DNA of 14,099 bases from positions 1-14,099 of the forward strand of contig DTSX01000113.1 of assembly GCA_012965065.1 (NCBI GenBank), in the 5' to 3' direction. Positions 7,642 through 14,099 of this stretch are shown here, piece by piece. A program made the position numbers and the translations under genes. The notes below the pieces were generated by a model. That model was not told where the DNA came from and ran no database searches. It saw only the letters and a program-made list of their open reading frames with translations. Positions within the stretch are counted from its first letter, which is position 1, and each line of letters opens with the position of its first letter. This stretch comes from Gammaproteobacteria bacterium (GTDB taxonomy: Bacteria > Pseudomonadota > Gammaproteobacteria > Steroidobacterales > UBA11654).

Positions 7642-8232
7642 TCATTGTTGGGACTTTTCTCTTATCAGTTTTATAAGAGGTTCTAAGAAATTCAGTCTCA
7701 AAATTGGATCATTAATTTCCAGACATTTCTGTTTATCCTCAATTTTCAGCGGTAAAATTTCGGCATAGCGAAAACTTACCCAAGATGCGCTTTCAAAAAA
7801 CTTTTCTCTGTCATCGTGTAGATCGATGTCATCCAATATAGCCTCCAGTAAGCTGATCATGTTGTCAAAATTTGGTGGTGCTTTAAAATCTTCTTCCCTT
7901 TCTATTATCTTTATCTCCCCAATATTTAGCCCATCTTCCTGTTTTATCATAGACAGTAATTCAAATTTATTTGTACCAAGAACGGTAATGCCCAGTAATC
8001 CATCATTCCCCTGATTCCAATCGATAATCGTCGCCAAGGTTCCCGTAGCATAGGTTTCAAGCATGCCTGGTTGTGGGACTTTTCTACTCAATGCTATTCC
8101 AAATTCTCTCTTGGAACGCATGCAAGCACTAACCATGTCTAGATATCTCGGTTCAAAGATTCTAAGAGGAAGCTTTGAACCAGGAAAAAGAATGGTTCTA
8201 AGGGGGAAGATTGGTATCCTTTGATCTGACAT
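7642..8232 (-). CDS. LON substrate-binding-domain protein (no protease domain)
   Basis: This is a 196 aa protein with the N-terminal LON-type signature IPIFPLRTILFPGSKLPL, then RIFEPRYLDM, found in the substrate-recognition domain of Lon protease and in stand-alone proteins (COG2802-like). There is no AAA+ or peptidase part. Such proteins are common in proteobacteria and their function is not established; protein binding or quality control is only a guess. The middle holds the usual glycine-containing strand region (LATIIDWNQGNDGLLGITV), and the C-terminal half looks helical. The ATG at 8232 is preceded by an in-frame TTG (8235); the ATG is preferred. It starts 11 bp after the mpl stop and is probably the last gene of the membrane protein-mpl-LON operon. 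A short inverted repeat lies within its last codons. Confidence 0.85.
   Translation of the reverse strand: MSDQRIPIFPLRTILFPGSKLPLRIFEPRYLDMVSACMRSKREFGIALSRKVPQPGMLETYATGTLATIIDWNQGNDGLLGITVLGTNKFELLSMIKQEDGLNIGEIKIIEREEDFKAPPNFDNMISLLEAILDDIDLHDDREKFFESASWVSFRYAEILPLKIEDKQKCLEINDPILRLNFLEPLIKLIREKSQQ
7659..7679. repeat. Perfect 7 bp inverted repeat in a convergent gene junction
   Basis: CTCTTAT (7659-7665) and ATAAGAG (7673-7679) are perfect inverted copies separated by seven bases. They lie in the final codons of the LON-domain gene, 24 bp past the cpdA stop. On the plus strand this could form a small hairpin after cpdA, but no run of T follows it, and on the minus strand it precedes the LON stop and is followed by A residues. 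A classical intrinsic terminator is therefore not supported; a weak bidirectional stop or chance in AT-rich DNA are both possible. Confidence 0.35.
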
Positions 8233-8243
8233 CAAACTTTATC

Positions 8244-9599
8244 TTAGATTGGTGGGCCTTTGATTAAAATGTTTCTTATCCCAACTGAATCCTTATTGGT
8301 CATAATTACGAGGGAATCATCAACTTTTAACTTGCTCCATAGCTGGTCAGATAGATCATCCATATTTTTTGCGATGCCAACATTTTTAATGCCCAAGAAC
8401 TCTTTCTGTATATCCCATTCGGCATCCCCAAAATCTAATATCCAGACGAAATCTGCATCATGAAAAGATTCTTTTAAATCAGATTTCAAACTTCCTTTCC
8501 TCATGGTATTGGAAGCCAATTCAACAACTGCATAAAGCCGGGATGAGTGGAATTTAGATTTCATAGCTGCCATTGATGCTTTGATCGCTGTTGGGTGATG
8601 AGCAAAATCATCAAACAAATGGATGTTGGAAAATTTCCCTAGATATTCCAACCTTCTTTTCACACCGATGAAATTTTGTGCACTTGCCATTAGTTCTCTG
8701 GGGTTCAACCCCAAATTTGAAAGAGATGCGATAGCGGCGGTTACATTCAGCATATTGTGTTGGCCAAAAAGTTTGGAGTGTATTGGTTCTAACTTCTTGC
8801 CCTTTAGGGATAAATTATATTGGCCATGATCATCAAGAACACAAGTCCACTTTTGTGAATCACTGAAGCTAGAACCAAAATAATCAATCTCTGACCATAC
8901 GCCTAATGCAAAGAGTTTTTGAATATTTAAGTCATCCCCGTTAGCAATAATTCTTGTTCGTGGAGAAAGAGTCCTAAGCAGTTGATGAAATTGCCAAATA
9001 ATTTGGTCAACATCGTTGAATATGTCTACGTGATCAAATTCAATATTATTAATTAATAAAACATCCGACTTGTAATGAATAAACTTGGATCGTTTATCAA
9101 AGAATGCTGTGTCGTATTCATCAGCTTCGACAATGAAAATAGGACCTGTACCAATGTTCGATGACCGGTCAAAGCCAATCGGTATTCCACCAATCAAATA
9201 ACCTGGGTCCGCCCCTAGATCCTTGAGAATAAAAGCGATAAGACTTGCAATAGTGGTCTTACCATGGGTGCCGCTTACTGCAATGACTTGTTTCTGGTCT
9301 AAAATGTTATCTTTCAACCACCTTGGACCTGAAGTATAGGGTAAATTTTGTGTCAATATTTGTTCAATAATAGGCATTCCCCTCGACATCACATTGCCTA
9401 TGACAAAGAGATCAGGTTTAAGTTGCAGCTGATCAATATCATAATTTGGTATGACCTTAATATTTAAGTCTTCCAGTTGATCGCTAATGGGAGGGTAAGA
9501 CTTAAGATCAGAACCAGTAACCGTAGCCCCTGAGTCTTTTGCTAAGACAGCTAAACTGCCCATGAATGTGCCGCTGATTCCCAAAATATGGATGTGCAT
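8244..9599 (-). CDS. mpl: UDP-N-acetylmuramate:L-alanyl-gamma-D-glutamyl-meso-diaminopimelate ligase
   Basis: Mpl joins the tripeptide recovered from old peptidoglycan to UDP-MurNAc, using ATP, in the cytoplasmic cell-wall recycling pathway. The 451 aa length fits the family (about 450-460). Visible are the N-terminal Rossmann start HILGISGTFMGSLA (4-17), the ATP P-loop SGTHGKTT (109-116), VEADEYDTAFFDKR (157-170), NNIEFDHVDIF (184-194), FGQHNMLN (278-285), RRLEYLG (315-321) and DDFAHHPTAI (330-339). The EADEYDTAFFDKRSKF stretch and HHPTAI distinguish Mpl from MurC, its closest relative. It starts 13 bp after the membrane-protein gene without a clear Shine-Dalgarno, suggesting translational coupling. 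The presence of Mpl implies a Gram-negative wall with meso-diaminopimelate and active recycling. Confidence 0.95.
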   Translation of the reverse strand: MHIHILGISGTFMGSLAVLAKDSGATVTGSDLKSYPPISDQLEDLNIKVIPNYDIDQLQLKPDLFVIGNVMSRGMPIIEQILTQNLPYTSGPRWLKDNILDQKQVIAVSGTHGKTTIASLIAFILKDLGADPGYLIGGIPIGFDRSSNIGTGPIFIVEADEYDTAFFDKRSKFIHYKSDVLLINNIEFDHVDIFNDVDQIIWQFHQLLRTLSPRTRIIANGDDLNIQKLFALGVWSEIDYFGSSFSDSQKWTCVLDDHGQYNLSLKGKKLEPIHSKLFGQHNMLNVTAAIASLSNLGLNPRELMASAQNFIGVKRRLEYLGKFSNIHLFDDFAHHPTAIKASMAAMKSKFHSSRLYAVVELASNTMRKGSLKSDLKESFHDADFVWILDFGDAEWDIQKEFLGIKNVGIAKNMDDLSDQLWSKLKVDDSLVIMTNKDSVGIRNILIKGPPI

Positions 9600-9612
9600 C
9601 AGGTTCTGGAAT

Positions 9613-10143
9613 TCAAGGTGCTGAAATTGAGGACGATATTAAAAAACTAATAAGCATGTAGACTAAGGCCAGCCCTAACCCAACACTTGGTGTTTTTGAT
9701 ATTGCCCTGGAGAATATGTGCGCCATAACCAATACCGACCAGATGGTTACGATGAATATAATCAAAGTAATCCATGCTGGAATTTGTATTTCATCTAAAG
9801 AGCTCAATTCTTTTAAGTATGGCGCATAAACAAAAAGGAAAGGCCCAACCATTAAATTGAATAAGCCACCTGTTCCAAATAGCGCAATTAAACTTTGTTT
9901 AAATCGATCCAGTTTGCCTGATAATTGCACAATAATTCTCAGCCAAACTGACAGCAAGATAGCATCGAGAAATAACAATTGGAAAACTTCACCTAAAGAC
10001 TCATACAGCCTAATGCCAACTGGGATTTGAGAAAGAAGAAAAAAAACAAACGTACTGATCAGTAAAAAATTTGAACCAGGAAGCTCCTCAGGACTGGATT
10101 TCCTAAGCATTATTCTCCAAAAAACACTCAATAAGTTAATCAT
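9613..10143 (-). CDS. Five-helix inner membrane protein of unknown function, Yip1-like
   Basis: This is a 176 aa hydrophobic protein. By eye it has five membrane segments, about residues 25-43, 50-72, 84-107, 122-143 and 153-173, with a short basic N-terminal stretch (RIMLRKSSPEELPGS) before the first. Size and helix pattern resemble small proteobacterial proteins assigned to the Yip1/DUF1282 superfamily, but I see no residue that proves this and no function can be given. It is the first gene of a minus-strand operon with mpl and the LON-domain gene, so an envelope-related role is a neighbour-based guess. The ATG at 10143 has only a weak GGTTAG upstream. It is transcribed divergently from rnd over a 42 bp spacer. 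Confidence 0.8.
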   Translation of the reverse strand: MINLLSVFWRIMLRKSSPEELPGSNFLLISTFVFFLLSQIPVGIRLYESLGEVFQLLFLDAILLSVWLRIIVQLSGKLDRFKQSLIALFGTGGLFNLMVGPFLFVYAPYLKELSSLDEIQIPAWITLIIFIVTIWSVLVMAHIFSRAISKTPSVGLGLALVYMLISFLISSSISAP

Positions 10144-10157
10144 AGCTAACCGATTTT

Positions 10158-10165
10158 ATTATAAT
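10158..10165. promoter_or_regulatory. Symmetric -10 box shared by divergent rnd and membrane protein-mpl promoters
   Basis: ATTATAAT reads identically on both strands, so each strand carries a perfect TATAAT: 10160-10165 on the plus strand facing rnd, and 10163-10158 on the minus strand facing the membrane-protein gene. The whole divergent spacer is only 42 bp. The plus-strand copy would start transcription about 14 bases before the rnd ATG. No good -35 box is present 16-18 bp upstream on either strand, which lowers confidence. Confidence 0.4.
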
Positions 10166-10185
10166 TCTCTTAACAGAAAACATTT

Positions 10186-11310
10186 ATGCATAATACTCAA
10201 AAATTACCAAATGTTTTAGAAACTGAAGATTTAATCAATAATTTCGTTTCTATGATTTCATCGACAAATACCATTGGGTTGGATACTGAATTTGTCCGCA
10301 TAAGGACTTATTACCCCAAACTCTGCTTAGTACAAATTTCATCTAACTTAGGAACAGGATGCATTGATTGCCTACAAGAAAATAACTTAAAAAAAGTTTG
10401 GCAACTAATTTTTAATCCCAAAAGACTTAAAATTGTTCACTCGGCCAGACAAGATTTAGAAATCCTTTTTCTTATCAAGAACCAAATACCAGAAAATATA
10501 TTTGACACTCAAATTGGTGCAGCTTTACTGGGTTATCCGCCTCAGGTGGGCATTAAACAGCTTTTAAAAGATGAACTTAATATTGCAATAAGTAAAACAG
10601 AAACCAGAAGTGACTGGGGTAAACGACCTCTTGATTTAAAACAAATTGAATACGCCCTCGAAGACGTAAATCATCTTCTAAATTTACATAATTCTTTAGA
10701 AAAAAAATTGAAAGAAAAGGAACGGTATCGTTGGGCCATGGAGGATTCATCAAGAATTTTAACAAACGAAAAAGAGCTTTTTAATCCTGACAGTGCGTGG
10801 AAAAGAATTCCAGGAATTAAAAATCTTAAAAATAAAAATCAATACTTAGCAGTAAAACTTGCAACTTGGAGAGAAAAAACCGCAATACAAATGGATCTAC
10901 CTAGACAATGGCTGCTGAGCGACAAGTCTTTGATAGAAACGGCGAAAAAAGAGCTAGTTTCTTTAACTCGCCTCGAAAGTATTGGGATTAAAAATAGATA
11001 TTTGAAAAAATCACAACTAAAACAAATATCTAAATTGGTTCAGCAACACAAAGAAAATATAGAAGGGGTAGGAAAATTGAAGCCAAAATTTAATAAGAAT
11101 TATAAAATTCATTCTGATCCATATTTGCTGGAAAAACTCAGTAAAATAATCAGTGTAAAAGCCAAGGAATTAAATATTTTTCCAGAAGTACTTGCTGGTA
11201 AAAAAGACCTGTTGGCTCTTAGTCAAAAAAACAGCGACTCAAAACTATTAACTGGCTGGCGAAATAAAGCAATAGGAGCAGAATTAAACTCACTCCTGAA
11301 AAATCTTTAA
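10186..11310 (+). CDS. rnd: Ribonuclease D (DEDDy 3'-5' exoribonuclease with HRDC domain)
   Basis: RNase D trims 3' ends of tRNA precursors and other structured RNAs in the cytoplasm. The 374 aa product matches E. coli RNase D in length (375 aa). The DEDDy catalytic set is visible: Asp33 and Glu35 (GLDTEF), Asp90 in HSARQDLEIL, and Tyr156 with Asp160 in YALEDVNHL; FDTQIGAALLGY (106-117) and RPLDLKQ lie between. An HRDC domain follows at about 201-275 (AWKRIPGIKNLK, then LAVKLATWREKTAIQMDLPR) with a helical C-terminal part. The start is the first ATG in frame, at 10186. The stop codon overlaps the adk stop on the other strand, so no terminator separates the two convergent genes. Confidence 0.95.
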   Translation: MHNTQKLPNVLETEDLINNFVSMISSTNTIGLDTEFVRIRTYYPKLCLVQISSNLGTGCIDCLQENNLKKVWQLIFNPKRLKIVHSARQDLEILFLIKNQIPENIFDTQIGAALLGYPPQVGIKQLLKDELNIAISKTETRSDWGKRPLDLKQIEYALEDVNHLLNLHNSLEKKLKEKERYRWAMEDSSRILTNEKELFNPDSAWKRIPGIKNLKNKNQYLAVKLATWREKTAIQMDLPRQWLLSDKSLIETAKKELVSLTRLESIGIKNRYLKKSQLKQISKLVQQHKENIEGVGKLKPKFNKNYKIHSDPYLLEKLSKIISVKAKELNIFPEVLAGKKDLLALSQKNSDSKLLTGWRNKAIGAELNSLLKNL

Positions 11311-11957
11311 TCCATCATGTTTGTTAACTTCAGTACGCGTTTGTATACCTCATCAATTTCGCCATTGCCATCAGCAATAATTAAGAGTCCAATAGATTTA
11401 TAATACTCCAACAAGGGTTCGGTTTGCTCCCTATAAACATTGATACGATTGGTAATTGATTCAATATTGTCGTCGCTTCTTTGGATTAATTCACCGCCTG
11501 AACTCAGGCATTCGTCTATCTCAGATTGATCGGAAAAATAAATATTAAGAATTTTTCCTGTTAGAGAACACATGCGTCTGCCAGACAGCCTTTTGGTCAA
11601 GGTATCAGAATCAACATCAATCAAGACCGCATGATCCAATGGTTGGTTTATTGAAGTCAGAAGTACGTCTAATGATTCTGCTTGGGCAATATTTCTTGGA
11701 TAACCATCTAGGACAAAGCCCGACTGACTGGAAGGACTATCAAGTGAAATTCTTATCAAATCAAGAACAATTTCATCGGAAACCAAATTGCCAGCAGCCA
11801 TGATCTCTTTTGCTTGTTTACCTATTTCAGTATCGTCAGCAATTGCCTGCCTCAACAAATTCCCAGTTGAAATTTGAGGCAAACCAAAATCATCCATTAA
11901 TTTTTCTGCTTGAGTGCCTTTGCCCGATCCAGGTGCTCCTAATAAAATGATTCTCAT
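11307..11957 (-). CDS. adk: Adenylate kinase
   Basis: Adenylate kinase interconverts ATP + AMP and 2 ADP, balancing the adenylate pool. The product is 216 aa, matching long-form bacterial enzymes (E. coli 214 aa). The P-loop is GAPGSGKGT (7-15); the AMP-binding region covers about 30-59; DGYPRN (84-89) contains the conserved arginine; SGRR (125-128) leads into the LID, whose end carries the Arg-Ser-Asp-Asp segment at 160-163, and REQTEPLLEYY follows. LID Cys130 and Cys150 are only two cysteines, so a four-cysteine zinc site is absent. Oddity: residue 33 in the AMP-binding motif is Asn (STGN) where most family members have Asp (STGD). The gene is transcribed alone on the minus strand, convergent with rnd and divergent from pfp. 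Confidence 0.96.
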   Translation of the reverse strand: MRIILLGAPGSGKGTQAEKLMDDFGLPQISTGNLLRQAIADDTEIGKQAKEIMAAGNLVSDEIVLDLIRISLDSPSSQSGFVLDGYPRNIAQAESLDVLLTSINQPLDHAVLIDVDSDTLTKRLSGRRMCSLTGKILNIYFSDQSEIDECLSSGGELIQRSDDNIESITNRINVYREQTEPLLEYYKSIGLLIIADGNGEIDEVYKRVLKLTNMMD

Positions 11958-12037
11958 AAGATCACAGTACCAATTCTTGTTGGCAATATTGTATTAATAG
12001 AATTAATCTATCGCTATCATATGTAAACGTCAAAGAT

Positions 12038-13312
12038 ATGAAAAAGAAAATGCTCACCAAAAATGCGTTCTATGCTCAATCCGGAGGGGTAACTGCAGTC
12101 ATCAATGCAAGTGCTTGTGGTGTCATAGAAACTGCTAAAAAACACAAAACAAAAATAGCAAAAGTTTATGCTGGGAAAAATGGAATTCTTGGTGCATTGA
12201 GCGAAAATCTGATTGACACGAGTCTTGAAAGTGACAAAGAAATAGCTGCGCTGCTGTACACACCTGGAGGAGCATTTGGATCCGCTCGGTACAAACTCAA
12301 AGGATTTGAGGAAAACCAAAGAGAATACCAGAGGCTGATTAAAGTCTTTAAAGCCCATAATATTGGTTATTTTTTTTATAACGGGGGCGGTGATTCTATG
12401 GATACGGCATTGAAAGTCTCTCAAATGGGAGAAAAAATGAATTTCCCAATAATCTCAATTGGTATTCCAAAAACGGTCGACAACGATATAGCCGTGACTG
12501 ATTCCTGCCCTGGCTTTGGTTCTGTAGCAAAATACATTGCTGTTTCAACTCACGAAGCAAGTTTGGATGTTCTGTCAATGGCAGAAACGTCTACAAAAGT
12601 ATTTATTCTTGAAGTCATGGGTAGACACGCAGGATGGATCGCCGCAGCGTCTGGGCTTATTGCCAAAAAACAAAATGACCCACCACATATGATCTTATTC
12701 CCTGAAGTCCCATTTGATCAAAAAGATTTTTTGTCTCACGTTAAGAAAAACGTTCAACGCAACGGCTTTTGTGTCATTGTTGCCAGCGAAGGTGCAAGAT
12801 ATAAAAATGGTAAATTTCTAGCAGATGCGGGAACCAAAGACTCATTCGGACATAAACAATTGGGGGGCGTTGCCCCGGTATTGGCACAAACGATAAAAAA
12901 GGAACTGGGATATAAATTCCACTATGCAATTGCGGATTACCTTCAAAGATCCGCCCGGCATTTGGCTTCACAGACAGATCTTGATCAGGCATACGCTGTA
13001 GGAGAAGCAGCAGTGGAAATGGCAATTGACGGAAAAAAATCCCTCATGATCACAATCCAGAGACTTTCAGACAGCCCTTACAAGTGGAGCATTGGCTCGG
13101 TAGATTTGTCAAAGGTTGCTAACAATGAAAAAAAGATGCCTAAATCGTTTATCAAAAAAAGTGGTTACGGCATTACCAACTCGTGTAGAAAATATTTAGC
13201 GCCCTTAATCGAGGGAGAAGCTTATCCAAATTATGAAAATGGATTGCCTCGTTATACGACATTAAAAAATAATCTCGTTCCTAAAAGGTTAAAAACAAAA
13301 TTTGTGGTATGA
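12038..13312 (+). CDS. pfp: Pyrophosphate-dependent 6-phosphofructokinase
   Basis: This enzyme reversibly phosphorylates fructose 6-phosphate with pyrophosphate to give fructose 1,6-bisphosphate and phosphate, acting in both glycolysis and gluconeogenesis. The product is 424 aa, longer than the ~320 aa ATP-dependent PfkA. Visible are the N-terminal AQSGGVTAVINASACG (13-28), the phosphate-binding GGGDS (116-120), PKTVDND (144-150) with catalytic Asp148, and MGRHAGW (194-200). Asp119 and Lys145 stand where ATP-PFKs have glycines (Gly104 and Gly124 in E. coli PfkA), the known signature of PPi use. GARY, KQLGGVAP and DYLQRSARH follow, characteristic of the PPi-PFK family. The start at 12038 has a poor ribosome site; an ATG at 12050 is an alternative. 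It is followed by hppA after 89 bp, an arrangement known from gammaproteobacterial methanotrophs and thiotrophs. Confidence 0.95.
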   Translation: MKKKMLTKNAFYAQSGGVTAVINASACGVIETAKKHKTKIAKVYAGKNGILGALSENLIDTSLESDKEIAALLYTPGGAFGSARYKLKGFEENQREYQRLIKVFKAHNIGYFFYNGGGDSMDTALKVSQMGEKMNFPIISIGIPKTVDNDIAVTDSCPGFGSVAKYIAVSTHEASLDVLSMAETSTKVFILEVMGRHAGWIAAASGLIAKKQNDPPHMILFPEVPFDQKDFLSHVKKNVQRNGFCVIVASEGARYKNGKFLADAGTKDSFGHKQLGGVAPVLAQTIKKELGYKFHYAIADYLQRSARHLASQTDLDQAYAVGEAAVEMAIDGKKSLMITIQRLSDSPYKWSIGSVDLSKVANNEKKMPKSFIKKSGYGITNSCRKYLAPLIEGEAYPNYENGLPRYTTLKNNLVPKRLKTKFVV

Positions 13313-13325
13313 TTCGCCAAATTTT

Positions 13326-13354
13326 TTGAAAAATAAATACTCAAAATTCATAAA
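13326..13354 (+). promoter_or_regulatory. Weak candidate promoter ahead of hppA
   Basis: TTGAAA (13326-13331, 5/6 to the -35 consensus) and CATAAA (13349-13354, 4/6 to the -10) are separated by 17 bp in the A-rich spacer between pfp and hppA. If real, it would let hppA be expressed apart from pfp. The spacer also holds a direct repeat of ACTCAAAA (13339-13346 and 13358-13365) and no convincing terminator. Matches of this quality are expected by chance in such AT-rich DNA. Confidence 0.3.
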
Positions 13355-13401
13355 AAAACTCAAAAAAACAGCCGACAGGGAATTTTAAAAAGGACTAAAA
13401 A

Positions 13402-14099
13402 ATGAATGAAAACCAAGCATTGTGGATGGCACTAACTGCATCAGTAGTGGCTATAAGTTGTGGAATTATTTTTGCATTGGCAATTCTTAAAAAACCTGCT
13501 GGTAGTGAAAAAATGCAAGAGATAGCAGGCGCTATTCAGGAAGGTGCAAATGCCTTTCTCAATAGGCAGTACCTAGCGATCAGTATTGTTGGTGCACTGA
13601 TTTTCTTAGTGTTGGGTTTTGCTCTGAGTGATCATTGGAGAACAGCTGGCGGCTTCCTGGTAGGTGCAATTCTTTCAGGGTTGACTGGCTATATTGGAAT
13701 GAACATCTCTGTAAGAGCAAATGTAAGAACAGCACAAGCGGCTTATTCAGGGATGAATGCGGCACTTACTACGGCCTTTACAGGTGGGGCTGTAACGGGT
13801 TTATTGGTTGTTGGTCTGGGTCTATTAGGAATCAGTGGCTACTACCTTTTCCTAAGGTCCTTGAACATCACAACAGATGAAACTTTACACGCACTTATCG
13901 GACTTGCTTTTGGTGGGTCATTGATTTCAATTTTTGCTCGTTTAGGCGGTGGTATTTTTACAAAAGGTGCGGATGTGGGTGCAGATTTGGTCGGAAAAAT
14001 CGAAGCTGGAATTCCAGAAGATGATCCAAGAAATGCAGCAGTCATTGCAGATAATGTTGGCGACAATGTAGGTGATTGCGCCGGTATGGCAGCTGATCT
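13402..14099 (+). CDS. hppA: Membrane-bound proton-translocating pyrophosphatase, C-terminal part beyond window
   Basis: This is an integral membrane ion pump that couples PPi hydrolysis to proton (or sodium) transport, or makes PPi at the expense of the gradient. The first 232 codons are present of an expected 660-700. Visible are a membrane helix near 7-29, EIAGAIQEGANAFLNRQY (40-57), further hydrophobic segments near 60-78, 83-101, 121-147 and 163-181, then the substrate-binding loop: GGGIFTKGADVGADLVGK (182-199), EAGIPEDDPRN (201-211) and ADNVGDNVGDCAGMAAD (216-232). Residue 212 is Ala where the usual sequence is RNPA. The residues that separate potassium-dependent from independent pumps, and proton from sodium pumps, lie outside the window. 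The start is ATG 13402 with AAGGA seven bases upstream. Co-occurrence with pfp points to shared PPi metabolism. Confidence 0.97.
   Translation, partial: MNENQALWMALTASVVAISCGIIFALAILKKPAGSEKMQEIAGAIQEGANAFLNRQYLAISIVGALIFLVLGFALSDHWRTAGGFLVGAILSGLTGYIGMNISVRANVRTAQAAYSGMNAALTTAFTGGAVTGLLVVGLGLLGISGYYLFLRSLNITTDETLHALIGLAFGGSLISIFARLGGGIFTKGADVGADLVGKIEAGIPEDDPRNAAVIADNVGDNVGDCAGMAAD

Noticed and set aside
11958..12037. Promoters for adk and pfp in the 80 bp divergent spacer
   Set aside because: TACAAT on the minus strand (11993-11988) and TTGGCA on the plus strand (11980-11985) have no partner box of reasonable quality at the right distance. The repeated ATTAAT words are expected in such AT-rich DNA.
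12017..12424. A 135-codon minus-strand reading frame facing the adk side
   Set aside because: It overlaps the first third of pfp, which has unmistakable catalytic motifs. The antisense frame is rich in Phe, Ser and Cys, as expected for an antisense shadow.
1..14099. Mobile elements, phage genes, CRISPR arrays, toxin-antitoxin pairs, tRNA or rRNA genes
   Set aside because: Almost every base lies in a recognisable housekeeping gene or a short spacer (all under 220 bp). No transposase, integrase, regularly spaced repeats or tRNA-like cloverleaf was seen.

Overview
The window is ordinary, densely packed bacterial chromosome with thirteen protein genes and no mobile element, CRISPR array, tRNA or rRNA that I can see. 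The DNA is AT-rich. The protein set looks gammaproteobacterial: an Mpl peptidoglycan-recycling ligase, a DEDDy RNase D with an HRDC domain, a CpdA-type phosphodiesterase, and a tkt-gap-pgk operon. The pairing of a pyrophosphate-dependent phosphofructokinase (pfp) with a membrane proton-pumping pyrophosphatase (hppA) is known from methanotrophic and sulfur-oxidising gammaproteobacteria, such as Methylococcus and thiotrophic symbionts. A marine or chemosynthetic gammaproteobacterium is therefore a reasonable guess, but it is an inference.

Layout. Bases 1-4159 (minus strand) hold a tight operon tkt, gap, pgk; pgk runs off the left edge and lacks only its last residues. A 182-215 bp divergent spacer follows, with a good extended -10 promoter for metK. 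Bases 4342-7634 (plus strand) hold metK (SAM synthase), ahcY (SAH hydrolase) and a CpdA-like phosphodiesterase that starts on TTG. Bases 7642-10143 (minus strand) hold, in transcription order, a five-helix membrane protein of unknown function, mpl and a LON-domain protein. A 42 bp divergent spacer with a symmetric -10 box leads into rnd (plus, 10186-11310). rnd converges on adk (minus, 11307-11957), and one TTAA carries both stop codons. An 80 bp divergent spacer leads to pfp (12038-13312), followed by hppA (13402 to the right edge, truncated).

How the genes fit together. tkt, gap and pgk serve the lower glycolytic/gluconeogenic route, the non-oxidative pentose phosphate pathway and, if RuBisCO is present elsewhere, the Calvin cycle. 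Pfp reversibly links fructose 6-phosphate and fructose 1,6-bisphosphate using PPi instead of ATP. HppA couples PPi to the proton gradient, so the pair can conserve pyrophosphate energy. MetK also releases PPi, AhcY clears the SAH made from SAM, CpdA would yield AMP, and Adk returns AMP to the ADP pool.

The two points most worth a second look are the tkt gene, which has no ATG, GTG or TTG at the position where its conserved N-terminus must begin but does have an ATC behind a Shine-Dalgarno sequence, and the pfp-hppA pyrophosphate module. I found no convincing undescribed system.
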